A program made the position numbers and the translations under genes. Below are positions 7,382 to 13,106 of a DNA stretch of 13,106 bases, piece by piece. Origin of the DNA: an uncultured Myxococcales bacterium (GTDB lineage: Bacteria; Myxococcota; UBA727; VGSZ01); the NCBI GenBank assembly GCA_903952805.1, contig CAJBHN010000317.1, positions 1-13,106 on the forward strand, given 5' to 3'. Numbering within the stretch: position 1 is the stretch's first letter; every line of letters begins with the position of its first letter. The notes beneath the pieces were generated by a model, which made no database searches, had not been told where the DNA came from, and saw only the letters and a list, made by a program, of their open reading frames with translations.

Positions 7382-7432
7382 GGCGTGGCATGCCAACCAA
7401 CAGCCCTGCCGGCAATGCCCCATGGCGTCTGC

Positions 7433-8056
7433 CTACCAGGGCAGGCCGATGGCCGGTGGCTCGGTGCCGGCGACGACGGCTGCGACGACATCGTCGTGGA
7501 CGACGACGCGACCTGCCAGCCACACCTCGCCCAGTTCGGGCCGCAGCGTGATGGGGTCAAACATGGCCCTGTGCGTGTCACCGCGACTGAGGCGGACGAT
7601 GGCGTCCACCGGGCCCGAGATGATGTGGGGCACCACGGCGATTTCCACGACGCCGTCGCTGAGTTCAATCTGCAGGCTGTCACGCCCCTGAGGCCCCGGC
7701 GCCGGGACCACGCGGCGAACGACTCCGAATGGCACACAAGGGTCGCCGGGATTGTCGGACGAACGTTCCACCTCGACGACGGCATCGATCCCACGAAAGC
7801 CACGTTCGATGGTCAGGGGCCAGCCATCAACGATGTCCGCATCGCTCGGTGGTCGCACGCGCAAGGTGGGGGGCTGCGTTGGCGCGCAGCCAGCACCAGG
7901 GAGACAGACCTCGCCCGCATCGCAGTCGTCGTCGCTGGCGCAGACGACGCAGCTGCTGCTCGCGCCGACGCCGATCACACCGCCGACGAATCCGGCCACG
8001 ATAAGAGGCAAGATGCGTCGTGGTGCCGGGGTGTGTTGAACGCTGGGATTCAGCAT
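7433..8056 (-). CDS. Membrane-anchored Cys-rich exported protein of unknown function
   Basis: The 207-residue product has a basic N-terminus, one hydrophobic segment (about residues 15-33, ILPLIVAGFVGGVIGVGAS) and then a compact Cys cluster (C36, C39, C45, C51, C57) with the pattern SDDDCDAGEVCLPGAGC. Such disulfide-type clusters are frequent just after the signal sequence in exported myxobacterial proteins. The rest (about 64-207) is predicted to be beta-rich, with LQIELSDGVVEIAVVPH and HDDVVAAVVAG near the end and no catalytic motif. Its ATG lies inside the reading frame of the ASH-domain fragment, in a different frame, and an in-frame TGA sits 6 bases upstream, so the start is constrained. 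The stop lies 9 bases before the longer possible start of the cytochrome gene, suggesting one operon. Confidence 0.75.
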   Translation of the reverse strand: MLNPSVQHTPAPRRILPLIVAGFVGGVIGVGASSSCVVCASDDDCDAGEVCLPGAGCAPTQPPTLRVRPPSDADIVDGWPLTIERGFRGIDAVVEVERSSDNPGDPCVPFGVVRRVVPAPGPQGRDSLQIELSDGVVEIAVVPHIISGPVDAIVRLSRGDTHRAMFDPITLRPELGEVWLAGRVVVHDDVVAAVVAGTEPPAIGLPW

Positions 8057-8459
8057 GGTCAGTCACATCGGTGATGGTCATGGTCCCCACCGAGCGCGCC
8101 ACCAGCGTCAAGTGGCCAACGGTGGGCAAGAGTTCGAGCCCAACACCGCTGGCGCCGCCATCGACAGGCACGGCGACGGCAGGACTCAGGGGGTCCGACG
8201 AGTACAACAACAAAGCAGCGTCAAGGGCGGCCCGTCCCTGACGGGGAGCGAAGCGGATGACGGCGTCGACGGTGTCACCGGCGGCCATGGCCAGTGGCAG
8301 TTCAGCATCGACATCGACGCTCAGGTCGTCGGTGGGCGACAGCACCTGCACGCTGTTCAGGCGCAACACGCCGGTGCCGGTGTTGCCGATGGTGACCCGG
8401 GCCGTGTCGACGCTGCCGACGGCTCCGAAGTCGACGGAGCGAGCCCAGGTTGCTTGCAT
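7827..8459 (-). CDS. ASH/HYDIN-type domain fragment, probably a broken gene
   Basis: Residues 8-105 (bases about 8145-8438) look like one ASH/HYDIN 'choice-of-anchor' immunoglobulin-like domain: SVDFGAVGSVDTARVTIGNTG, then VDAVIRFAPRQGRAALDAALLLYSSDP and VPVDGGAS. A second copy seems to begin at LLPTVGHLTLVARSVGTM, but it breaks off after about 30 residues. From about base 8056 onward the frame becomes Arg-rich nonsense and overlaps the next gene in another frame, so the meaningful part is about 8057-8459. No signal peptide or lipobox is present, although such proteins are normally exported, and an in-frame TGA lies about 60 bases upstream of the ATG. It is therefore probably a truncated or frameshifted remnant; a short intact gene cannot be excluded. 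Confidence 0.55.
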   Translation of the reverse strand: MQATWARSVDFGAVGSVDTARVTIGNTGTGVLRLNSVQVLSPTDDLSVDVDAELPLAMAAGDTVDAVIRFAPRQGRAALDAALLLYSSDPLSPAVAVPVDGGASGVGLELLPTVGHLTLVARSVGTMTITDVTDHAESQRSTHPGTTTHLASYRGRIRRRCDRRRREQQLRRLRQRRRLRCGRGLSPWCWLRANAAPHLARATTERCGHR

Positions 8460-8494
8460 TCCATGGGCCGCGCCGCTGGTGCATTGGGACGCGC

Positions 8495-8548
8495 GAGCAG
8501 GTTTTGGTGCTGCTCACATTAAATCGCATTGTGTTCATAATGAGCAGC
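8495..8548. promoter_or_regulatory. AT-rich patch with triple GAGCAG-type inverted repeats
   Basis: GCTGCTCA (8509-8516) and TGAGCAGC (8541-8548) are perfect inverted 8-mers around a 24-base AT-rich spacer. A further GAGCAG (8495-8500) pairs with CTGCTC (8510-8515). The spacer holds a plus-strand CATAAT (8536-8541) and a minus-strand TTTAAT (8518-8523), either of which could serve as a -10 box, but without clear -35 boxes. The patch lies in the gap between divergent genes, so it is a candidate promoter/operator region. Confidence 0.4.
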
Positions 8549-8664
8549 CAGGCCGCGATTGAGCCCTTGCTGGGCCGGCATCACGCCTCGGTCGCCCAAT
8601 CCCGTGTTGCGAAAGCCGGCCGGGTCGTGTTCTTGTCCGCCGCCGTCGACGGGGCTCCGTCGCT

Positions 8665-8672
8665 GAGAGGAG
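8665..8672 (+). promoter_or_regulatory. Ribosome-binding site of small acidic protein gene
   Basis: GAGAGGAG ends 3 bases before the ATG at 8676, a strong purine-rich site that supports this start and the reality of the short gene. Confidence 0.55.
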
Positions 8673-8675
8673 CGC

Positions 8676-9011
8676 ATGCAAGAGGTCGAGATCATTGGCA
8701 CCTTCGACAGCGAAGAAACCGCGCGTATCGTCGCGAAGGCGCTCAACGCTTTTTTTGTGTGGTTGATGGAGGGTGACCGCTCCGAGGACGTTCCCGCCTT
8801 CTTCGAAGACTTTGGTGTCACGACCGAAGACTTTGTGGTCGACGAGGATGACATTGACTGGCCAGAGGCCCCGCGAGCCAGGGTCCGCGGTCCCAAAATC
8901 AACATCACCTGCGAGACCAGCCAAACCCCCGACGCCTTCCAGGAGTTGCTGGAATCACTGGGGGCCTTTGAGGTGGAGTCTGCCGATGACGAAGCCGAAG
9001 CCGAAGACTGA
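8676..9011 (+). CDS. Small acidic protein of unknown function
   Basis: The 111-residue product is strongly acidic, with a DEDDID stretch (55-61) and a C-terminal tail of Asp/Glu/Ala (about 103-111). It has no signal peptide or membrane helix and is probably cytoplasmic. The N-terminus MQEVEIIGTFDSEETARIVA reads as a beta strand followed by a helix, and INITCETSQTPDAFQELLESLG (75-96) as another beta-alpha unit, compatible with a small two-layer alpha/beta fold; this fold guess is inference. I do not recognise the family. The strong ribosome-binding site and GC-rich third positions support it as a real gene. It is transcribed away from the ASH fragment and is followed by a 117-base gap before the phosphoesterase-like lipoprotein gene. 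Confidence 0.75.
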   Translation: MQEVEIIGTFDSEETARIVAKALNAFFVWLMEGDRSEDVPAFFEDFGVTTEDFVVDEDDIDWPEAPRARVRGPKINITCETSQTPDAFQELLESLGAFEVESADDEAEAED

Positions 9012-9065
9012 CTTCAGGCGTCGTGCCATGTGACTCACGGCTCGTCGGCAATCCGGCGTGCCCTC

Positions 9066-9079
9066 GGCCCCCTCGGGCC
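9066..9079 (+). terminator. GC hairpin in the gap after the small acidic protein gene
   Basis: GGCCC-CCTC-GGGCC forms a perfect 5-bp stem with a 4-base loop, 55 bases after the stop, followed by only two T. It is a weak terminator candidate. The rest of the 117-base gap holds a GCCGTC triplicate (about 9094-9111) and no other visible signal. Confidence 0.22.
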
Positions 9080-9118
9080 TTCCATCGCGGAGACGCCGTC
9101 GCCGTCGCCGTCCCAGCC

Positions 9119-9123
9119 AGGAG
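9119..9123 (+). promoter_or_regulatory. Ribosome-binding site deciding the lipoprotein start
   Basis: AGGAG lies 5 bases before the ATG at 9129. Together with the signal peptide that begins there, it rejects the longer in-frame start at 9030. Confidence 0.65.
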
Positions 9124-9128
9124 CCTTG

Positions 9129-10184
9129 ATGCGCCCGATCTCTGCTGTCCTTCTTGCCTCGGCCGCCCTCGCAGTCAGTGCGTGCCCGTCCAAGCCTGCC
9201 GAGCAGCCCCCGTCGCCGCCGCCGGTGGCTGCCGTGGTGCCAAAGGCGGTGTCCAATCCGCTGTGTGTCGGCAAGTTCGAGAGCGCACCCGAGGAAAAGA
9301 TCGAGATCGCGGGGAAGAGCTATGTCCGAAAGGGCTCGACGCTGACCCAGGAGACCGTTGACGCTGACGACGAGTTCGTCATCGGCCAGATTTCCGACAT
9401 CAAAGACCACACCCCGGAAAATGCCGCCAACCTCCAGCTCGCCTTTGACTGGATGAAGGGCGAGAAGGTCGACGCGATCGCGCTGACTGGCGACCTCGGT
9501 GAGAGCGCGGAGAGCGTGCAGCGGGTGCTTGAAGATGCGGCGGCCACTGGACTGCCCGTGCTTGCCATCGTCGGCAATCGCGAATGTGCCAAGCACTTCG
9601 ACGACGGCGTCAAGGCTGCACAGCTCAAGTTCAAGAACGTCATCAACTTGAACAAGGTTCGCGTCCTCAACTTCGACGACCTGTCGATCGTGTCGATGCC
9701 GGGCTACTTCAACAAGTCCTACATCCACTGCGCTGAGGGCTGTGAGTACACGGCTGACGACGTCAAGAACCTGCCTGAACTCGCCAAGGCCACGACGGCG
9801 CCCGTTCGCATGCTGATTTCGCACGGCCCGCCGCTGCAGGCAGGCCCCCTGGCCATCGACCGCATCCACGAAGGCGCCAATGTCGGCGACCCCGCGTTGA
9901 GCGAAGTCATGAAGGGCGGTCTCTTTGCGTTCGGCATGTTCGGCAACATCCAGGAGGCGGGTGGGTACGCGACCAATCTGGCCGGCGACGTCCGCGTGGC
10001 TCCAGAGACCTACGCCGACAACCTGTACGTGAACCCGGGCCCGATCGACAGCGTGCGCTGGGTGATGCTCGACAGCAGCGAGTCGGTGGGCATGGCCGGC
10101 ATCGTCCACGTCAAGGGCAAGCAGGCGCAGTACAAGATCAAACGCATCAAGCCAGGCGAAGCCAAGGTACCCGCGGCCAAGTGA
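9129..10184 (+). CDS. Lipoprotein with degenerate metallophosphoesterase domain
   Basis: The 351-residue product has a lipoprotein signal peptide (residues 1-18, lipobox AVSAC, Cys19) and a Pro-rich linker, so it is envelope-anchored. Residues about 83-330 follow the calcineurin-like metallophosphoesterase plan, but the metal-site histidines are replaced. Where active enzymes have DxH, GDxx, GNH(D/E), H and GHxH, this protein has DIK (90-92), GDLG (121-124), GNRE (149-152), SHGPP (231-235, His232 kept) and GNIQEAGG (272-279). The fold is well recognisable (LISHGPP, GDPALSEVM, FGNIQEAGG), so the changes look specific rather than random decay. It is most likely a non-catalytic binding or scaffold protein. 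Its stop overlaps the start of the next gene by four bases (GTGA), so the two products are probably made together. Confidence 0.85.
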   Translation: MRPISAVLLASAALAVSACPSKPAEQPPSPPPVAAVVPKAVSNPLCVGKFESAPEEKIEIAGKSYVRKGSTLTQETVDADDEFVIGQISDIKDHTPENAANLQLAFDWMKGEKVDAIALTGDLGESAESVQRVLEDAAATGLPVLAIVGNRECAKHFDDGVKAAQLKFKNVINLNKVRVLNFDDLSIVSMPGYFNKSYIHCAEGCEYTADDVKNLPELAKATTAPVRMLISHGPPLQAGPLAIDRIHEGANVGDPALSEVMKGGLFAFGMFGNIQEAGGYATNLAGDVRVAPETYADNLYVNPGPIDSVRWVMLDSSESVGMAGIVHVKGKQAQYKIKRIKPGEAKVPAAK

Positions 10185-11932
10185 GCGCGTCGCGTTCCGG
10201 CCTGTTGCTGCGGTGCTTGATGGTGGCCTCGTCCCTCATGGGGGGGGGCGGCGCCCAGGCTCAAGACACCCAAGATGACGACCTTGGCAGCCAACCGCTG
10301 ACGCCTCCCTCGGGGGCCGACCTCGGCAATGCGGAGCCCGAGGCGGGTGCCGAGTCTGGTGCCGAGTCTGGAGCGGAGGGCACTGCAGAACCGGCCGACG
10401 GTGCGCGGTCGCCGCCGTCGCCGTCCTCGTCGCAGCCAGCAAGACCTGCCGGAGAAAAGGCCGGCGTGCTGATGGCGGCGTTGACCGCGGCACTGCACGA
10501 CCTTGACGACGCCGACGGCAAGGCGCTGCTGGGGCGTTTGGAGGCTGCAGCAAACCTCTGGATTCCCGATGGTGCCGTCACCAGCGAGCCAGCCATAAAG
10601 CCCTTGCTGCGCCTGGTGCGGGGCCGCGTTGCCCTGGTACAGGGGCGGTTGGACGACGCCGACGCCCAATTGCGTGAAGCCAGCGCGGTGTTGGACACCA
10701 CCAGCATCGAGGTCAAGGACGCCCGACGCCTGCGCGAGGCCATTCGATTCTTTCGGGCGTCGGTCGCTGAGGCCCGGGCCCGTCCTACGCTCTTTGGGCA
10801 CGGGTGCGGTCGTCCGCTGGGCATTCGGCGCCTCGCCCGCGACGAAGACGCCGTCCGCCAGGCCCTGCTGGAAGAGGTCGGCAGTCGCTTCGCTGACGTC
10901 GCCCGTGGTCCAGACCGCTTTTGGGCTCGTCGGGCGGCGTTTGCCTCGGCTCGCCTCTCGGAGGACATCGCGCGCCTCGCCATGGGCGCGCCCAACTACC
11001 GCACCGTGTTGATGCCGCCGCCGTTCAGCATCGAGCACGTCGACGGCGCTGGCCTGGTCGAGCCCACGCTGGGGGCCTGGTTGTCTGGACTGCGGCGGGC
11101 CTACAGCGAGATCCTGGCCGCCATCGACGCTCGTGATCCCGATGAGGCGCTGAATGAGCGGGTCCGGGTCCAGGCCGCGGGCCTTGGCAAGCTGGAGTTC
11201 ACCGCGACCGAGACCGTCAGCAATCCGTGGCGCAAGGACTTCCACCCCGGGTTGGTCCGCATGGCGCGCCGCGCCGAACGCGCCGATGCCACCGGTCGTT
11301 TCGTGCCCATCGAAACCGCGGTCGCCATCACCGCCATGAATGAGGCCCTCGCCACGGGCATCGACACCGTCGATGGCGCGTATGCGCTGGCGGGCCTGTC
11401 AACGGCCAGCCCTGACCAGTTGGGCGTCGAGCCGATCATCATGGCGTTGTCGTCGTCGACGCAACGGGTGGTCGTGGCGGGCATGATTGCCGCCGAGCGG
11501 GTCGTCAAGGGCAAGAACGGGGCAGAGAAGGCGGCGTCGCTGCGCGGGCCGCTGCTGGCGGCCACGGCGTCGGCGCTGAAAGCCATGCCCGGGGAGACCC
11601 GGCCTTTTGAGACATTGCAGGCGAGTCTGTACGGACCCGCCGAGCGTGGCCTGGTCGCCCTGCTCTCGGTCGGGCGCGCTGACCGGGCCGCCATCGAGGT
11701 CATCGTCGGCGCGGCCGACCTGCCGGTGGTGGAGCGCGCCTGGCTGGCCGCCGAGTTCGCCGACAGCCGCCTCGCACCGCAATATGACGCTTGGGGCCAC
11801 GACAAGGACGAACGCGTCGCCGCCATGGCCGTGTGGGGCGGCGTCACCGCTCGCGGTCGCAAGTTCGCCGGCTATTTGTTGCGCCCGGGAGATCCGGGCC
11901 TGGTGGGCTGCGTCAGTCGCCGTTTCGACTGA
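10181..11932 (+). CDS. Secreted alpha-helical protein of unknown function
   Basis: The 583-residue product starts at a GTG overlapping the previous stop and has a signal peptide (about 1-28) with a likely cleavage after AQA (25-27). A low-complexity Asp/Glu/Ala/Gly/Pro linker follows (29-92), including an imperfect tandem GAES repeat (56-67). The rest is Ala/Leu/Arg-rich and probably all alpha-helical. Residues about 98-182 resemble TPR-like bookkeeping helices (LVRGRVALVQGRLDDADAQL). The C-terminal half (about 425-560) resembles HEAT-like repeats (RVVVAGMIAAERVV, ERVAAMAVWGGVTARG). No catalytic motif is seen. These repeat assignments are impressions from helix pattern, not profile matches. 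The coupling to the phosphoesterase-like lipoprotein suggests a periplasmic complex. A run of nine G lies in the signal-peptide codons. Confidence 0.8.
   Translation: MSASRSGLLLRCLMVASSLMGGGGAQAQDTQDDDLGSQPLTPPSGADLGNAEPEAGAESGAESGAEGTAEPADGARSPPSPSSSQPARPAGEKAGVLMAALTAALHDLDDADGKALLGRLEAAANLWIPDGAVTSEPAIKPLLRLVRGRVALVQGRLDDADAQLREASAVLDTTSIEVKDARRLREAIRFFRASVAEARARPTLFGHGCGRPLGIRRLARDEDAVRQALLEEVGSRFADVARGPDRFWARRAAFASARLSEDIARLAMGAPNYRTVLMPPPFSIEHVDGAGLVEPTLGAWLSGLRRAYSEILAAIDARDPDEALNERVRVQAAGLGKLEFTATETVSNPWRKDFHPGLVRMARRAERADATGRFVPIETAVAITAMNEALATGIDTVDGAYALAGLSTASPDQLGVEPIIMALSSSTQRVVVAGMIAAERVVKGKNGAEKAASLRGPLLAATASALKAMPGETRPFETLQASLYGPAERGLVALLSVGRADRAAIEVIVGAADLPVVERAWLAAEFADSRLAPQYDAWGHDKDERVAAMAVWGGVTARGRKFAGYLLRPGDPGLVGCVSRRFD
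10240..10248 (+). repeat. Nine-G homopolymer inside a signal peptide
   Basis: An uninterrupted run of nine G follows the ATG of Met20 and encodes Gly residues of the signal peptide of the secreted helical protein. Runs of this length are prone to slippage, which would shift the frame within the first 25 codons. Confidence 0.85.
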
Positions 11933-11937
11933 CCATT

Positions 11938-11966
11938 GCTGTCTGGAATACAGTGCTGCCTGGAAT
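11938..11966. repeat. Two imperfect 12-base direct repeats between convergent genes
   Basis: GCTGTCTGGAAT (11938-11949) and GCTGCCTGGAAT (11955-11966) differ at one base and are spaced 17 bases apart, with a third partial copy (GCTGTCTT, 11969-11976). They fill most of the 61-base gap between convergent genes. No clear terminator stem is present. Confidence 0.45.
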
Positions 11967-11993
11967 GCGCTGTCTTTTCTGTTGGTTGTGCGA

Positions 11994-12848
11994 TCAGAGC
12001 GGCTTGTGCGCCGACAGCGCCAGCATGAGGGGCAGGCTTGGCCGCTCGGCGGGCATGACGAAGCGATTGCCGTCAACGGCCTCCAGCTCGGGGATGACCT
12101 TGCAGCCGTTGGCCCAGGGAACCTCACGGACGACGTCGAGGACGAAGCCAGCATCGATGGTGGCCTGCAAGATGTCGGCGACGGTGTGCTGCCACGACAC
12201 GGCGTCGTGGGGGTTGTGGAAGGGGGCATCGACGACGACGTGGCCCGACGGCGACAGCGCTCCGCCGGCGGCGCCCACGTAGTCGCCGACGGGCTCGTGG
12301 AAGGCCTGACCCGGGGCGAAGTAGGGGTCGTTGGGGGTGTCGAGGCCGGCGCTGAAGGTCCACACCAGGGGATGAAACTCCACGAGGACCAGTCGCCCGC
12401 CAGGCCGCGTGGCGCGCGCCATGCCCCGCAGCAGGCGAGGCAGGTCCTTGAACCAACCAAGGACGCCGTATGTCGCACAGACGACGTCGTACGTGACGGT
12501 GGAACTCTCGAGCCAGGCGACGGCCTCGCTCTGCTCGAAGGTGGCAGCGATGCCACTGCCGGCAGAGAGGGCCCGGGCGAAAGCGATGGCTTCGTCGGAG
12601 AAGTCGATGCCCGTCACCACGGCGCCGGCCCTGGCCCAGGAGAGGGAGTCCTGACCGCTGTTGCAGCACACGTGCAGCAGGCTTTGCCCCACGACGTCCC
12701 CCGCAAGAGCCACCTCCTCGGCAAACAGCGTGGTGCCACCGTTGCGGAGAAACGACGCCTGGTCCTGTTTGTGGGCGTTGTGGGCACGGGTGGCAGCGTT
12801 CCAGCTGAGGCGGGTGAGGCTGGTGGCGTCGTCGTCAGCGGTCGGCAC
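11994..12848 (-). CDS. Class I SAM-dependent methyltransferase
   Basis: The 284-residue product is a class I methyltransferase using S-adenosylmethionine; the acceptor is unknown. Motif I is the variant LLHVCCNSGQDS (57-68) in place of a GxGxG loop, followed by the acidic ribose-binding end VVTGIDFSDEAI (77-88). TYDVVCATYGVLGWFKDL (119-136) is the post-II region and RPGGRLVLVEFHP (148-160) is the motif III strand. The C-terminal half (about 165-270) is a substrate lid without recognised motifs. The start is GTG at 12848, chosen over upstream in-frame starts because a strong GAGGAG site precedes it and the upstream extension is low-quality Ser/Ala sequence. It converges on the secreted helical protein gene. 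Related Cys-Asn-x-Gly-Gln loops occur in other bacterial methyltransferases of this class. Confidence 0.9.
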   Translation of the reverse strand: MPTADDDATSLTRLSWNAATRAHNAHKQDQASFLRNGGTTLFAEEVALAGDVVGQSLLHVCCNSGQDSLSWARAGAVVTGIDFSDEAIAFARALSAGSGIAATFEQSEAVAWLESSTVTYDVVCATYGVLGWFKDLPRLLRGMARATRPGGRLVLVEFHPLVWTFSAGLDTPNDPYFAPGQAFHEPVGDYVGAAGGALSPSGHVVVDAPFHNPHDAVSWQHTVADILQATIDAGFVLDVVREVPWANGCKVIPELEAVDGNRFVMPAERPSLPLMLALSAHKPL

Positions 12849-12854
12849 GTGTGG

Positions 12855-12860
12855 CTCCTC
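12855..12860 (-). promoter_or_regulatory. Strong ribosome-binding site of the methyltransferase gene
   Basis: GAGGAG on the minus strand lies 6 bases before the GTG at 12848. The TGA that closes the preceding small frame (12859-12861) overlaps it, suggesting translational coupling if that frame is translated. Confidence 0.7.
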
Positions 12861-13080
12861 AGGGGGTGTGGCTGCGCAGACGAGCCCGTCGCTCGAAGGA
12901 CAGGCCAACGAAGATGCCGTCGTTGAGGCCGATGATGACGCCACGCGTGCTGCGAGCGCGCGCGCGGCACCGTCACTCGAGCCCGGGTGGCCCATGGAGG
13001 CCGTCGTCGACAACGACCGCGCCACCTGGGGCTGCCCCGAGGGCACCAAGCCACACCATCACCACCACACCCAACGACAT
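12859..13080 (-). pseudogene. Possible small secreted-protein gene interrupted by an in-frame TGA
   Basis: A frame starting at ATG 13080 encodes a signal-peptide-like N-terminus (MSLGVVVMVWLGALGAAPGG), runs for 35 codons, meets a TGA at 12973-12975, and continues open in the same frame for 37 codons to a TGA at 12859-12861. The second part includes GVIIGLNDGIFVGLSFERR with strongly G/C-ending codons, better than the other frames there. An 11-base GC alternation (12956-12966) lies just past the internal stop, where an indel could have occurred. No ribosome-binding site precedes the ATG. It could be a decayed gene, a frameshifted gene or chance. Confidence 0.3.
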
Positions 13081-13106
13081 CGGGGGAAAGGTAGCAGGGA
13101 GTCGCA

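Noticed and set aside
6914..8074. Plus-strand frame of 386 codons opposite the cytochrome and Cys-rich genes
   Set aside because: His/Asp-rich composition without motifs; the minus strand carries CxxCH sites, a membrane helix and a signal sequence.
8955..10109. Minus-strand frame of 384 codons opposite the phosphoesterase-like lipoprotein
   Set aside because: The plus strand has a lipoprotein signal, a ribosome-binding site and recognisable phosphoesterase motifs; the minus frame has none.
11607..12926. Long plus-strand frame of 439 codons spanning the 583-residue protein gene end and the methyltransferase
   Set aside because: It is antisense to the methyltransferase, which has clear SAM-binding motifs and a strong ribosome-binding site; the frame itself shows no domain.
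12973..12975. TGA as a selenocysteine codon
   Set aside because: No selenoprotein family match, no visible SECIS-like hairpin tested, and the frame itself is weakly supported; decay or error is more likely.

Overview
The window is very GC-rich, with strong G/C preference at third codon positions and short coupled gene junctions. It carries lipoproteins, an FHA-GGDEF protein, an ASH/HYDIN-type domain, a Cys-rich 'C-x5-C-x5-C' segment and several secreted proteins of unknown function. Together these suggest a chromosomal segment of a myxobacterium-like bacterium (Myxococcota or related deltaproteobacterial lineage). That placement is an inference from style and gene content; there is no rRNA or marker gene here. 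I see no tRNA, rRNA, CRISPR array, transposase, integrase or phage gene.

Layout. (1) 1-3027, plus strand: the C-terminal end of an acyl-CoA dehydrogenase, then a tightly coupled trio: a Tat-signal small subunit of the gluconate-2-dehydrogenase-subunit-3 type, a GMC-family FAD oxidoreductase, and a DUF167/YggU protein. (2) 3066-4106, minus strand: an FHA-GGDEF signalling protein with a degenerate active-site motif (AGGEF) but an intact RxxD product-binding motif. (3) 4386-8459, minus strand, read from right to left: a fragment with an ASH-type domain, a small membrane-anchored Cys-rich protein, a membrane-anchored diheme cytochrome c, an agmatinase/arginase-family ureohydrolase, and a large lipoprotein of unknown function. 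The last four genes are closely packed and look like one transcription unit; the ureohydrolase stop abuts the lipoprotein start. (4) 8676-11932, plus strand: a small acidic protein, then a two-gene unit with a GTGA overlap. The first is a lipoprotein with a metallophosphoesterase fold in which the metal-site histidines are replaced; the second is a secreted alpha-helical protein with a nine-G tract in its signal peptide. (5) 11994-13080, minus strand: a class I SAM-dependent methyltransferase preceded by a possible broken small secreted-protein gene.

How the genes may work together. The Tat small subunit and the signal-less GMC enzyme form a plausible exported dehydrogenase, the small subunit carrying the catalytic subunit through the Tat pore as in bacterial FAD-dependent glucose and fructose dehydrogenases. 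The phosphoesterase-like lipoprotein and its coupled partner probably act together in the cell envelope, more likely in a structural or binding role than as a hydrolase. The points most worth checking are this degenerate phosphoesterase pair, the FHA-GGDEF protein as a likely c-di-GMP receptor rather than a cyclase, and the broken-looking ASH-domain gene. I do not see a clearly new multi-gene defence or biosynthetic system.
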